From: CAYFKJ01 sp964528595
Lineage (GTDB): Bacteria > Pseudomonadota > Alphaproteobacteria > UBA2966
Direction of reading: 5' to 3'
NCBI GenBank assembly: GCA_964528595.1
Contig: CAZGTM010000076.1
Coordinates: 1 to 15,671, forward strand
DNA length: 15,671 nucleotides
Every line of letters starts with the position of its first letter. The stretch's first letter is position 1. Below, piece after piece: positions 7,572-14,624 of the stretch. A program made the translations under genes and the position numbers. Under the pieces are notes generated by a model. That model was not told the DNA's origin. It made no database searches and worked only from the letters and a program-made list of their open reading frames with translations.

Positions 7572-9129
7572 CCGTCAGATCGGCAGGATCGTTTCGCACC
7601 AACGACGTGCCTGTCATGGCGGCGGGCTGAGGCAGACCCATCAGGGCCAGGATGGTCGGCGCCACGTCCGCCAAGCGACCGTCGTTCAGGTGGTTTATGC
7701 CGGCGGGCGGATTGATCAAAACCGCCGGCACCGGATCCATGGTATGGGCGGTATGGGGCTCGCCCGTCGAGGCATCGCGCATGCACTCGGCATTGCCGTG
7801 GTCGGCCGTGATCAACATCGTGCCGCCGGTCTCCCGGATGGCTTCCTCCAGCCGTCCCAGGCAGCCGTCGACGGCTTCGGCGGCCTGCACGGCCGCTTTG
7901 AGAATGCCGGTGTGGCCAACCATGTCGCCGTTGGCGAAATTCACCAGGATGAAGTCGAAGCGGCCGGAGCGGATGGCGGCGCAGAGTTCCTCCGTGACCT
8001 CGGGCGCTGACATTTCCGGCTGTAAATCGTAGGTCGCGACATGGGGCGAGGGCACCAGGATGCGCTCTTCACCGGTGAAGACCGTTTCGATGCCGCCGTT
8101 AAAGAAGAACGTCACGTGAGCGTATTTCTCGGTTTCGGCGATCCGCAGCTGCGTCAGACCGGCGTCGGAGACAATCTGGCCGATGGTGTCGTCCAGCGGC
8201 GCCGGCGGATAAAGAGCCGACATGCGCGTCGCCAGGGCCGCCGAATATTCGACCATGCCGCAGGCTGCGGCGAGGTCCGGCACCGGGCCGCGGTCGAAAC
8301 CGTCGAAATCCGGATCGGTCAGGGCGGCGAGAATTTCCCGCGCCCGGTCGGCCCGGAAGTTCGCCATCAGCAGGCCATCTCCGTCGGTCATGCCGGCATA
8401 GCCGCCGATCACGCGCGGGGTGATAAACTCGTCCGTTTGCCCGTCGGCGTAGGCGCCTTCGATTGCGGCCACAGGATCGCCGGCCGCTTCGCCCTTGCCC
8501 TGGGCGACGGCGGCATACCCCCGGCTCACCCGGTCCCAGCGCTTGTCCCGGTCCATGGCGTAGTAGCGTCCCGTCACCGTTGCCAGCGCGACGCCGGGCA
8601 GCGCCGAAATGTCGCTCACGAACTTTGCCATATAACCGGCGGCGCTTTTGGGCGGCGTGTCGCGGCCGTCGAGGAAAGCGTGGACGGCAACCGCGATGCC
8701 TTCCTGCGACAGTTTTCGCGCCAGGGACACCATGTGACCCTGGTGGGCGTGGACGCCGCCGGGCGACAGCAGGCCCATCAGGTGGCAGACCCCGCCGCTC
8801 CCTTTGAGACCGGTCACCAAATCGGCCAGTACCGGATTGGCCGCCAGGGCGCCGCTGGCCACGTCGGTGTCGATACGGGGTAAATCCTGCAGCACGATAC
8901 GGCCGGCGCCGAGGTTCATGTGGCCGACTTCCGAATTGCCCATCTGGCCGTCGGGCAAACCGACTTCATCGCCCGAGGTCTGCAAAAACGCCCGCGGGCA
9001 ATCCGCCATGAAGCGGTCCCAAACCGGTGTCTCGGCCTGGGCGATGGCGTTTTCCGCTGTCTCGTCCCGGTGGCCCCAACCGTCGAGTATGCAGAGCACG
9101 GCGGGCCGCGGCGTGGTATCCGAATTCAT
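7543..9129 (-). CDS. gpmI: 2,3-bisphosphoglycerate-independent phosphoglycerate mutase
   Basis: This 528-residue cytoplasmic metalloenzyme interconverts 3- and 2-phosphoglycerate in glycolysis and gluconeogenesis. It belongs to the alkaline phosphatase superfamily. Visible active-site elements are Asp16 in LCILDGWG, the phosphoryl-acceptor Ser66 in GQMGNSEVGH, the substrate-binding GGVHAHQGH (about 124-132), NFANGDMVGHTG near residue 400 and ADHGNAE further on. Length is normal for the family (about 510-530). I start at ATG 9129; a TTG three codons upstream (9138) would add only MRA and has no better support. Neither start has a clear Shine-Dalgarno. A TTATAT sequence sits about 10-15 bases upstream but lacks a good -35 partner. 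It follows rlmH after 64 bp and overlaps or abuts the envC-type gene. Confidence 0.97.
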   Translation of the reverse strand: MNSDTTPRPAVLCILDGWGHRDETAENAIAQAETPVWDRFMADCPRAFLQTSGDEVGLPDGQMGNSEVGHMNLGAGRIVLQDLPRIDTDVASGALAANPVLADLVTGLKGSGGVCHLMGLLSPGGVHAHQGHMVSLARKLSQEGIAVAVHAFLDGRDTPPKSAAGYMAKFVSDISALPGVALATVTGRYYAMDRDKRWDRVSRGYAAVAQGKGEAAGDPVAAIEGAYADGQTDEFITPRVIGGYAGMTDGDGLLMANFRADRAREILAALTDPDFDGFDRGPVPDLAAACGMVEYSAALATRMSALYPPAPLDDTIGQIVSDAGLTQLRIAETEKYAHVTFFFNGGIETVFTGEERILVPSPHVATYDLQPEMSAPEVTEELCAAIRSGRFDFILVNFANGDMVGHTGILKAAVQAAEAVDGCLGRLEEAIRETGGTMLITADHGNAECMRDASTGEPHTAHTMDPVPAVLINPPAGINHLNDGRLADVAPTILALMGLPQPAAMTGTSLVRNDPADLTDAEANQAIA

Positions 9130-9193
9130 GGCGCGCAATATAACAGAAAAGCCGGTTCGGACATTGAATTCACGCGGATGTCAGCGGATCGGC

Positions 9194-9652
9194 CTAAGCC
9201 CGGTGATAGGGATGGCCGGCAAGAATACTGTCCGCCCGGTAGAGCTGCTCGGCCAACATGACCCGGACCAGCATGTGGGGCCAGGTTTGGGCGCCCAGGG
9301 AGAGCGTGAAGTCCGCCCGGTCCAGTACCGACTTGTCCAGCCCGTCGGCGCCGCCGATGACAAAGGCCGCGTTGCGGATCCCATCGTCCCGCCAGTTGCC
9401 CAACCGTTTGGCCAGGTCTTCGCTGGAGAGAGGTTTTCCGTCGCCGTCCAGGGCCACGACATGGGCGTCCTTGGGCAGGGCGTCGAGCAACAGCGCGCCC
9501 TCGCGGGATTTCAATTCACGGCCTTTGAGGGGGCGGCGTTCCTCAACCTCGCGAAGCTCCAGCGGCGGTTTGAGGCGCTTGGCGTAATCGTCGAACAAAT
9601 CCCGCATCGGCCCGGGACGCGCCCGGCCGACGGCGACGATTTGACACTGCAT
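9194..9652 (-). CDS. rlmH: 23S rRNA (pseudouridine1915-N3)-methyltransferase
   Basis: This 152-residue SPOUT-class methyltransferase uses SAM to methylate pseudouridine 1915 in helix 69 of 23S rRNA at the subunit interface, acting on assembled 70S ribosomes. The C-terminal knot is clear: FVIGGADGL (97-105), LSLGAQTWPHMLVRVMLAEQ (117-136), LYRADSILAGHPYHRA to the end. These are the SAM-binding and tail signatures of RlmH, and the length is exactly as expected (about 155). The ATG lies 15 bp after the rsfS stop. Pairing of rsfS and rlmH is very common in bacteria and supports both assignments. No strong Shine-Dalgarno is visible, so translation may depend on reinitiation after rsfS. Confidence 0.97.
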   Translation of the reverse strand: MQCQIVAVGRARPGPMRDLFDDYAKRLKPPLELREVEERRPLKGRELKSREGALLLDALPKDAHVVALDGDGKPLSSEDLAKRLGNWRDDGIRNAAFVIGGADGLDKSVLDRADFTLSLGAQTWPHMLVRVMLAEQLYRADSILAGHPYHRA

Positions 9653-9667
9653 GGCCCGGTTAAGGGA

Positions 9668-10090
9668 CTAGTGGGCCACTGACTCGACGGCAACCGCCAG
9701 ATCATCGGTCAGCTCAGCCGACCACATCTTTTCCAGGGCATAGAAGTCACGGACTTCCGGGCGGAAGAGATGGACGATGATGTCGCCGACGTCGATCAGC
9801 ACCCAGTCGCACTGGGGCAAACCTTCGGTCGCGGGACGGGCATAGCCGGCTTCCTTCACCTTCTTGCTCAGGCGATCGGCCATGGCGCCCACGTGGCGTT
9901 GCGACGTTCCCGAGGCAATCACCATATGGTCGGCGAGTGAGGTTTTTCCGTGGAGGTCAATCGATACGATATCGACCGCTTTGTCATCGTCGAGCGATGT
10001 CATCACGGTCTCCAGCAGGGGCGCGGATGCGATTCCTGCGGCATGGGGACTGGATATGGCTGCTTTCTCCTTGTTCAGCGTTACACCCAT
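9668..10090 (-). CDS. rsfS: Ribosomal silencing factor RsfS
   Basis: This 140-residue protein binds uL14 on the 50S subunit and blocks subunit joining when nutrients run low. Family motifs are plain: VDIVSIDLHGKTSLADHMVIASG (split around 39-61), GTSQRH (61-66), CDWVLIDVGDIIVHLF (94-109) and FYALEKMW (116-123). The family core begins around residue 25; the 24-residue leader is unusual but lies in frame with no other Met. I prefer ATG 10090. A TTG at 10117 would extend it by nine residues with no better ribosome-binding site. It follows nadD after 90 bp, the largest gap inside this part of the cluster, and precedes rlmH. Confidence 0.94.
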   Translation of the reverse strand: MGVTLNKEKAAISSPHAAGIASAPLLETVMTSLDDDKAVDIVSIDLHGKTSLADHMVIASGTSQRHVGAMADRLSKKVKEAGYARPATEGLPQCDWVLIDVGDIIVHLFRPEVRDFYALEKMWSAELTDDLAVAVESVAH

Positions 10091-10137
10091 CAGACGAGGC
10101 ACATGATTGTGCGCCAACTACTCTACCAAACGCATCA

Positions 10138-10151
10138 TGTTGACGTTAACA
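10138..10151. other. Near-palindrome in the nadD-rsfS gap
   Basis: TGTTGACGTTAACA reads almost the same on both strands, with only the G/T pair at positions 5 and 10 breaking symmetry. It sits in the 90-bp gap between the nadD stop (10181) and the rsfS start (10090). On the minus strand a weak promoter-like pair, TTAACG and TAGAGT about 18 bp apart, overlaps and follows it. An operator or internal promoter is possible but unproven. The rest of the gap shows nothing else. Confidence 0.25.
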
Positions 10152-10180
10152 CACTTTGCCGCATTCGTGTTGGATGATCA

Positions 10181-10792
10181 TTAACCTTTTCGTGTGCTCC
10201 GGATCGCCGTTGCCGAGACCGGATCGTTGACCGCCCAGAGAAACACCCAGGCCGGCGGCGGCGTACCGGCGAGGCGGCGGCAGGCCCGGCGCCCCGAACC
10301 CTTGGCGGCAAGACGGGCGCCGGCATAACGGATCGCGGCCTTGCCCGCCAGCGCCTTATGGGAATAGCTGGGCCGGTCGAAAACGGCCACAGGCACCGTT
10401 TCCAATATCTCCGTCCAGCGCTGCCAGTGCGGCAGCTGAACCAGATTGTCGGCGCCCATGATCCAGACGAAGTCATGGCCCGGATAACGTTTGACCAGCG
10501 CCGCCAGCGTGTCGGCGGTATAGCGCGTGCCCAGGTCGGCCTCGATACCGCTGACATGGATGCGCCGATGTCGGGCTGCGGCTTCGGCCTGGCACAGACG
10601 TTGGGAAAACGGCGCCATGCCGTCCTCGTCTTTTAGCGGATTCTGCGGCGAGACCAGCCACCAGACCTCATGCAGGTTCAATAGCTTCAGCGCCAGTTCG
10701 CTGATTTTGCGATGACCGTCATGGGCGGGGTTGAACGACCCGCCGAGGAGACCGATGCGCCGGCCGCCGCTATTCGATTTGGCGATGTTCAC
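10181..10792 (-). CDS. nadD: Nicotinate-nucleotide adenylyltransferase
   Basis: This 203-residue enzyme joins nicotinate mononucleotide and ATP to give deamido-NAD in NAD synthesis. The nucleotidyltransferase signature GGSFNPAHDGH (17-27) contains the HxGH motif, and VSATAIRSTRKG (192-203) is the C-terminal ISSTxxR-type motif. WIMGADNLVQLPHWQRW (110-126) is typical of NadD. The open frame continues far upstream, but that part only mirrors proA. The true start is GTG at 10792, which overlaps the proA stop as GTGA (10789-10792) and gives the family's usual length. There is no separate Shine-Dalgarno, so translation probably depends on terminating proA ribosomes. A proA-nadD-rsfS-rlmH order is common in alphaproteobacteria. 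Confidence 0.95.
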   Translation of the reverse strand: MNIAKSNSGGRRIGLLGGSFNPAHDGHRKISELALKLLNLHEVWWLVSPQNPLKDEDGMAPFSQRLCQAEAAARHRRIHVSGIEADLGTRYTADTLAALVKRYPGHDFVWIMGADNLVQLPHWQRWTEILETVPVAVFDRPSYSHKALAGKAAIRYAGARLAAKGSGRRACRRLAGTPPPAWVFLWAVNDPVSATAIRSTRKG

Positions 10793-12081
10793 GGGCGGGT
10801 TTGGCCGGTCCCGCGCACGACGTACTTGAAGGTCGTCAACTGTTCGACGCCGACCGGGCCGCGGGCGTGCATGCGCCCCGTGGAGATACCGATTTCCGCC
10901 CCCATGCCGAACTCGCCGCCGTCGGCATACTGGGTCGAGGCGTTGTGCAGCAGGATGGCGCTGTCGACCTCCGCCAGGAAGCGCTCCGCCGTCGCGCCGT
11001 CTTCCGTGACGATGGTTTCGGTGTGGTGAGAGCCGTAGCGGTCGATGTGCTCCATCGCTTCCCCGACGCCGTCGACGACGCGGGCCGAGATGATGGTGTC
11101 GAGGTATTCCGTGATCCAGTCTTCCTCGGTGGCGGCGGCGACGCGCTCGTCGGCGGCCTGCACGGCCTCGTCGCCGCGCACTTCGCAACCGGCGTCGATT
11201 AGGGCGTCGAGCAGCGGTTTGAGGTGCGTGTCCGCCGCCTTGCGGTCGACCAGCAGGGTCTCCGCCGCGCCGCAGATGCTGGTGCGGCGCAGTTTGGCGT
11301 TCAGCACGATGTCGCGCGCCATGTCGAGATCGGCGGCGCCGTCGACGTAGACGTGACAGAGGCCTTCCAGGTGGGCGAAGACCGGCACCCGGCTTTCATC
11401 CAGCACCCGTTCGATCAGCGAGCGGCCGCCGCGCGGCACGATGACGTCGACGTGTTGGTTCATGCGCAGCAGTTCGCCGACCGCGGCGCGGTCGGTGGTG
11501 GGCACCAGTTGCACGCACTTCTCCGGCAGTCCGGCGGCGCGTATGCCGGCCTGCAGGCAGTCGAAGATGGCGCGCGAGGAATGGAAGCTGTCGGAGCCGC
11601 CCCGCAGGATGGTGGTGTTGCCGGATTTCAGACAGAGCGCGCCCGCGTCCGCGGTCACGTTGGGGCGGGATTCATAAATGATACCGATGACGCCCAAGGG
11701 CACCCGCACGCGGCTGATCTTGAGCCCGCTGGGCACGTCCCATTCGCTGATGACGGCGCCGACGGGGTCGTCCATGGCGGCAATGTCCTCGACGGCCTTG
11801 GCCACGCCCTCGATGCGGGCTTCGTCCAGCATCAGGCGGTCCAGCATCGGCTTGCTCAGGCCGCGGGCCTCGCCCGCCGCCATGTCTTTGGCGTTGGCCT
11901 CGATGATCTTGCCGGTTGATGCGCGCAATTCGGCCGCCGCCGTCAGCAGCGCCTTATTCTTGGCCTCCGGGCTGGCCAGCGACAGCGGACGCATGGCGGC
12001 GCGGGCGTCGCGGCCCACCTGCATCATCATTTCATGGATGTCTTCGCTGGTCTGTTGCTCTTCGGCTGCGATGGCGCTCAT
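10789..12081 (-). CDS. proA: Gamma-glutamyl phosphate reductase
   Basis: This 430-residue cytoplasmic enzyme uses NADPH to reduce L-glutamate 5-phosphate to glutamate semialdehyde, the second step of proline synthesis. It has the aldehyde-dehydrogenase fold. Recognisable segments are RVPLGVIGIIYESRPNVTAD (126-145), ALCLKSGNTTILRGGSD (148-164), IVPRGG (214-219), the catalytic Cys270 in RRTSICGAAETLLVD, and the tail TGRMHARGPVGVEQLTTFKY (401-420). Length is normal (about 415-430). The ATG is preceded by AGAGGA at about 8 nt, the best Shine-Dalgarno in this part of the cluster. It follows proB after 24 bp and overlaps nadD by 4 bp. ProA and ProB act consecutively on an unstable intermediate, in keeping with their adjacency. 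Confidence 0.98.
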   Translation of the reverse strand: MSAIAAEEQQTSEDIHEMMMQVGRDARAAMRPLSLASPEAKNKALLTAAAELRASTGKIIEANAKDMAAGEARGLSKPMLDRLMLDEARIEGVAKAVEDIAAMDDPVGAVISEWDVPSGLKISRVRVPLGVIGIIYESRPNVTADAGALCLKSGNTTILRGGSDSFHSSRAIFDCLQAGIRAAGLPEKCVQLVPTTDRAAVGELLRMNQHVDVIVPRGGRSLIERVLDESRVPVFAHLEGLCHVYVDGAADLDMARDIVLNAKLRRTSICGAAETLLVDRKAADTHLKPLLDALIDAGCEVRGDEAVQAADERVAAATEEDWITEYLDTIISARVVDGVGEAMEHIDRYGSHHTETIVTEDGATAERFLAEVDSAILLHNASTQYADGGEFGMGAEIGISTGRMHARGPVGVEQLTTFKYVVRGTGQTRP

Positions 12082-12105
12082 GACGAAATCCTCTGGTTTC
12101 AGCGC

Positions 12106-13221
12106 TTATGTCAGGGCCAGATCGTCGCGGTGAATCATTTCATCGCGACCACGGTAGCCCAGCAGGTCTTCGATATCACGGCTTTTGTGGCCCATGATGA
12201 GGCGGGCGTCGGCGGCCGAATAGGCACACAAACCGCGCCCCAGTTCCTCGCCGCCCGGGCCGGCGACGACGACGGAATCGCCGCGTCCGAAGTCGCCTTC
12301 GATGGCGGCGACACCGGCCGGTAGCAGGCTCTTGCCGCCGGCCAGAGCGGCGGCCGCCCCGGCGTCGACGATCAGCTTGCCGGCCGGTTTGAGGCTGCCG
12401 TAGATCCAGCGCTTGCGCGCCGTGCGCGGCGTGGCGGAGGGCACGAACCAGGTCCGCGTCGCCTCGGCTTCCAGGGCGCTCAAGGGAGCGAGCCCCGTGC
12501 CGTTGGTGATGACCATATGGCAGCCGGCATTAAGTGCGATGCGGGCCGCCGCCAGCTTGGTGATCATACCGCCCGAAGCGTGGCTGCCGCCGGCCTCACC
12601 CGCCATATCGAGAATTTCGGGCGTGATCTCCGTGACCTCGGGAATGTGCGCCGCACGATCGTTGTGGCGGGGATCGGCATCGTAAAGGCCGTCGATGTCC
12701 GACAGCAGCACGAAGCAGTCGGCGGAGGCCATTTCGGCAACGCGGGCGGCCAGGCGGTCGTTGTCGCCGAAGCGGATCTCATCGGTCGCCACGGTGTCGT
12801 TCTCGTTGATCACCGGCACGGCGTCGACCTTCAACAGGGCGTTAATGGTGTTGCGGGCGTTGAGATAACGCCGCCGGGCCTCGGTGTCTGAACTGGTGAG
12901 CAGGATCTGTGCCGTGTGCAGGCCGTGGCGGCCCAGCGTTTCCTGGTAGGCGTGGGCGAGGCGGATCTGGCCGGCCGCGGCGGCGGCCTGACTTTCCTCC
13001 AAGCGCAGTGCCTTGTCGCCCAGTTCGAGGTGCCGCCGGCCCAGCGCGATGGCGCCGGAAGAGACGATGATGACCTCCTGGCCGCGCGCCTTGAGGCGGG
13101 CGACGTCGTCGGCCAGGGCCTCCAGCCAGGGTCGGTGCAGCGTGCCGGTGTCGTCGTCCACCAAGAGGGCGGAGCCGATCTTGACGACGACGCGTTTGGC
13201 TTCGGTAAACCGCGTGCTCAT
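12106..13221 (-). CDS. proB: Glutamate 5-kinase
   Basis: This 371-residue enzyme phosphorylates L-glutamate with ATP, the first and usually proline-inhibited step of proline synthesis. The amino-acid kinase domain spans about 9-255: VVVKIGSALLV, SSGAIALGRR (54-63), PVINENDTVATDEIRFGDND (136-155), LLSDIDGLYDADPR (172-185), GGMITKLAAAR (217-227). A C-terminal PUA domain covers about 278-365. The start is ATG 13221, because it overlaps the obgE stop as ATGA (13218-13221); a GTG three codons further upstream (13230) lies inside obgE and is less likely. Two-domain architecture and length match E. coli ProB. Loss of feedback inhibition cannot be judged by eye. Confidence 0.98.
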   Translation of the reverse strand: MSTRFTEAKRVVVKIGSALLVDDDTGTLHRPWLEALADDVARLKARGQEVIIVSSGAIALGRRHLELGDKALRLEESQAAAAAGQIRLAHAYQETLGRHGLHTAQILLTSSDTEARRRYLNARNTINALLKVDAVPVINENDTVATDEIRFGDNDRLAARVAEMASADCFVLLSDIDGLYDADPRHNDRAAHIPEVTEITPEILDMAGEAGGSHASGGMITKLAAARIALNAGCHMVITNGTGLAPLSALEAEATRTWFVPSATPRTARKRWIYGSLKPAGKLIVDAGAAAALAGGKSLLPAGVAAIEGDFGRGDSVVVAGPGGEELGRGLCAYSAADARLIMGHKSRDIEDLLGYRGRDEMIHRDDLALT

Positions 13222-14267
13222 GGCGACCACGCGGTTTCGGCTTGGCGTTCAGGCTGATCGGCTTCCGCCTCGGCGGCGCGGCGTTGCTTGACGTGATCGT
13301 AGAGCGCCAGCAGAGCCTCTTCGACGCCGATGCCGGCGACGCCGGACAGTTGCAGCACTTGCTTGCCCGAGGCTTCCTGCAGAGCCTGGCTCTTGGCCGC
13401 GACGTCGTCGTCCGTCAGGGCATCGCATTTGTTGAGCGCCAGCACCTCGGTTTTCTCGCCGAGGCCATGGCCGTAAGCTTCCAGTTCGTCGCGGATCATG
13501 CGGTATTGGGCGGCCACGTCCTCTTCCGAGCCATCCACGAGATGCAGCAGCGCGCCGCAGCGTTCGACATGGCCGAGGAAACGGTCGCCCAATCCGGCGC
13601 CATCGTGGGCGCCCTCGATCAGGCCGGGAAGGTCGGCCAGGACGAACTCCTCATCGCCCGCCTTCACGACGCCGAGCTGGGGATTGAGGGTGGTGAAGGG
13701 ATAATCGGCGATCTTGGGTTTGGCGCGCGTGGTGGCGGCCAGGAAGGTCGACTTGCCGGCGTTGGGGGCGCCCACCAGACCGGCGTCCGCTATGAGTTTG
13801 AGGCGCAGCCAGATGGTGCGTTCCTCGCCCGGCCAGCCGGGATCGGCCCGCCTGGGCGCCTGGTTGGTCGCGGTCTTGAAATGCGCATTGCCGAAACCGC
13901 CGTCGCCGCCCTTGCAGATCAGCACCCGCTGGCCCAGCGTACTCAGGTCGGCGATGACGGTGTCGTTGTCTTCCTCGAGGATCTGCGTGCCCACGGGTAC
14001 CTTGAGCACCAGATCGTCGCCGGCCTTGCCGCTGCGGTCGCGGCCCGCGCCGCCTTCGCCGGTCTTGGCCTTGTGATGTTGCCGGAAACGGTAGTCGATC
14101 AGCGTGTTGAGGCCGTCGACGGCCTCGGCCCAGACGTCGCCGCCGCGGCCGCCGTCGCCGCCGTTGGGACCGCCGAATTCGATGTATTTCTCACGCCGGA
14201 AGCTGACGCAACCGCTGCCGCCGTTGCCGCTTTTGACGTAGATCTTGGTTTGATCGAGAAACTTCAT
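13218..14267 (-). CDS. obgE: GTPase ObgE/CgtA
   Basis: This 349-residue GTPase assists late 50S subunit assembly and links to growth control. The glycine-rich Obg fold covers about 1-158 (KSGNGGSGCVSFRREKYIEF, GGPNGGDGGRGGDVW), followed by the G domain with G1 GAPNAGKST (166-174), the YPFTTLNPQLG switch (189-199), G3 DLPGLIEGAHDGAGLG (212-227) and G4 NKCD (279-282). No OCT domain follows; only a short charged tail (330-349) remains, as is usual in proteobacterial homologues. The ATG at 14267 gives the canonical MKFLDQ start although no Shine-Dalgarno is visible. It lies 93 bp after rpmA with a terminator-like hairpin between them, and its stop overlaps the proB start. Confidence 0.98.
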   Translation of the reverse strand: MKFLDQTKIYVKSGNGGSGCVSFRREKYIEFGGPNGGDGGRGGDVWAEAVDGLNTLIDYRFRQHHKAKTGEGGAGRDRSGKAGDDLVLKVPVGTQILEEDNDTVIADLSTLGQRVLICKGGDGGFGNAHFKTATNQAPRRADPGWPGEERTIWLRLKLIADAGLVGAPNAGKSTFLAATTRAKPKIADYPFTTLNPQLGVVKAGDEEFVLADLPGLIEGAHDGAGLGDRFLGHVERCGALLHLVDGSEEDVAAQYRMIRDELEAYGHGLGEKTEVLALNKCDALTDDDVAAKSQALQEASGKQVLQLSGVAGIGVEEALLALYDHVKQRRAAEAEADQPERQAETAWSP

Positions 14268-14300
14268 CGTGTCGTGCCGGAATGATTGCCTGGACTGCCA

Positions 14301-14332
14301 AAGAAAAAGGGGAATGGCTCGCCATTCCCCTT
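14301..14332 (-). terminator. Intrinsic terminator between rpmA and obgE
   Basis: A perfect 11-bp stem (14307-14317 with 14322-14332; on the minus strand AAGGGGAATGG against CCATTCCCCTT) encloses a 4-base loop. On the minus strand a T-rich run TTTTTCTTTGG begins within the stem base and continues to about 14299. It lies 28 bp after the rpmA stop and 39 bp before the obgE start. This should end or attenuate rplU-rpmA transcripts. The short remaining gap has no convincing promoter for obgE, so partial read-through is likely. Confidence 0.85.
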
Positions 14333-14360
14333 CAATCCGTCAGGAACGCGAGCTTGATAT

Positions 14361-14618
14361 TTAGCTCGACGGCTCCACTGAAACGTATACGCGGTCGCCG
14401 CGCTTCTTGGCGAACGCGACCTCGCCTTCGATCTTGGCGAAGATGGTGTGGTCCTTGCCCATGCCGACGTTGTCGCCGGGGTGCCACTTGGTGCCGCGCT
14501 GGCGCAATATGATATTTCCGGGAATGACATGCTCACCGCCGTACTTCTTGATGCCGAGACGGCGGCCTTCGGAATCGCGGCCGTTGCGTGAACTGCCGCC
14601 TGCCTTTTTATGAGCCAT
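14361..14618 (-). CDS. rpmA: 50S ribosomal protein bL27
   Basis: This 85-residue protein sits near the peptidyl-transferase centre, where its N-terminal tail reaches the P-site tRNA. The sequence is classic: MAHKKAGGSSRNGRDSEGRR start, LGIKKYGGEHVIPGNIILRQ (21-40), RGTKWHPGDNVGMGKDHTIF (41-60), and a conserved C-terminal strand. There is no cleavable N-terminal extension of the Firmicutes kind. The Shine-Dalgarno AAGGAG overlaps the rplU stop codon, and only 6 bp separate the two genes, so rplU and rpmA are co-translated. A strong hairpin follows the stop codon. Confidence 0.99.
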   Translation of the reverse strand: MAHKKAGGSSRNGRDSEGRRLGIKKYGGEHVIPGNIILRQRGTKWHPGDNVGMGKDHTIFAKIEGEVAFAKKRGDRVYVSVEPSS

Positions 14619-14624
14619 ATCTCT

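Noticed and set aside
6447..7715. 422-codon + strand open frame opposite the envC-type gene and the end of gpmI
   Set aside because: It runs across the boundary of two well-supported minus-strand genes, is rich in Arg, Gly and Gln, and shows no family motif; high GC lengthens chance frames.
9130..9180. Promoter directly upstream of gpmI (TTATAT near the start codon)
   Set aside because: The -10-like sequence has no adequate -35 at 16-18 bp and would start transcription almost at the ATG. Too weak to annotate.
10793..11188. N-terminal extension of nadD by about 130 residues
   Set aside because: This part lies wholly within proA in another frame, is Arg-rich and has no domain. GTG at 10792 gives the normal NadD length and a GTGA overlap.
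13222..13230. GTG start of proB three codons upstream
   Set aside because: ATG 13221 overlaps the obgE stop as ATGA and gives the canonical N-terminus; the extra residues add nothing.
13242..14285. 347-codon + strand open frame opposite obgE
   Set aside because: It mirrors obgE exactly, is Gly/Ala/Val/Asp-biased as expected for the antisense of GC-rich coding DNA, and has no recognisable domain. ObgE is certain on the other strand.
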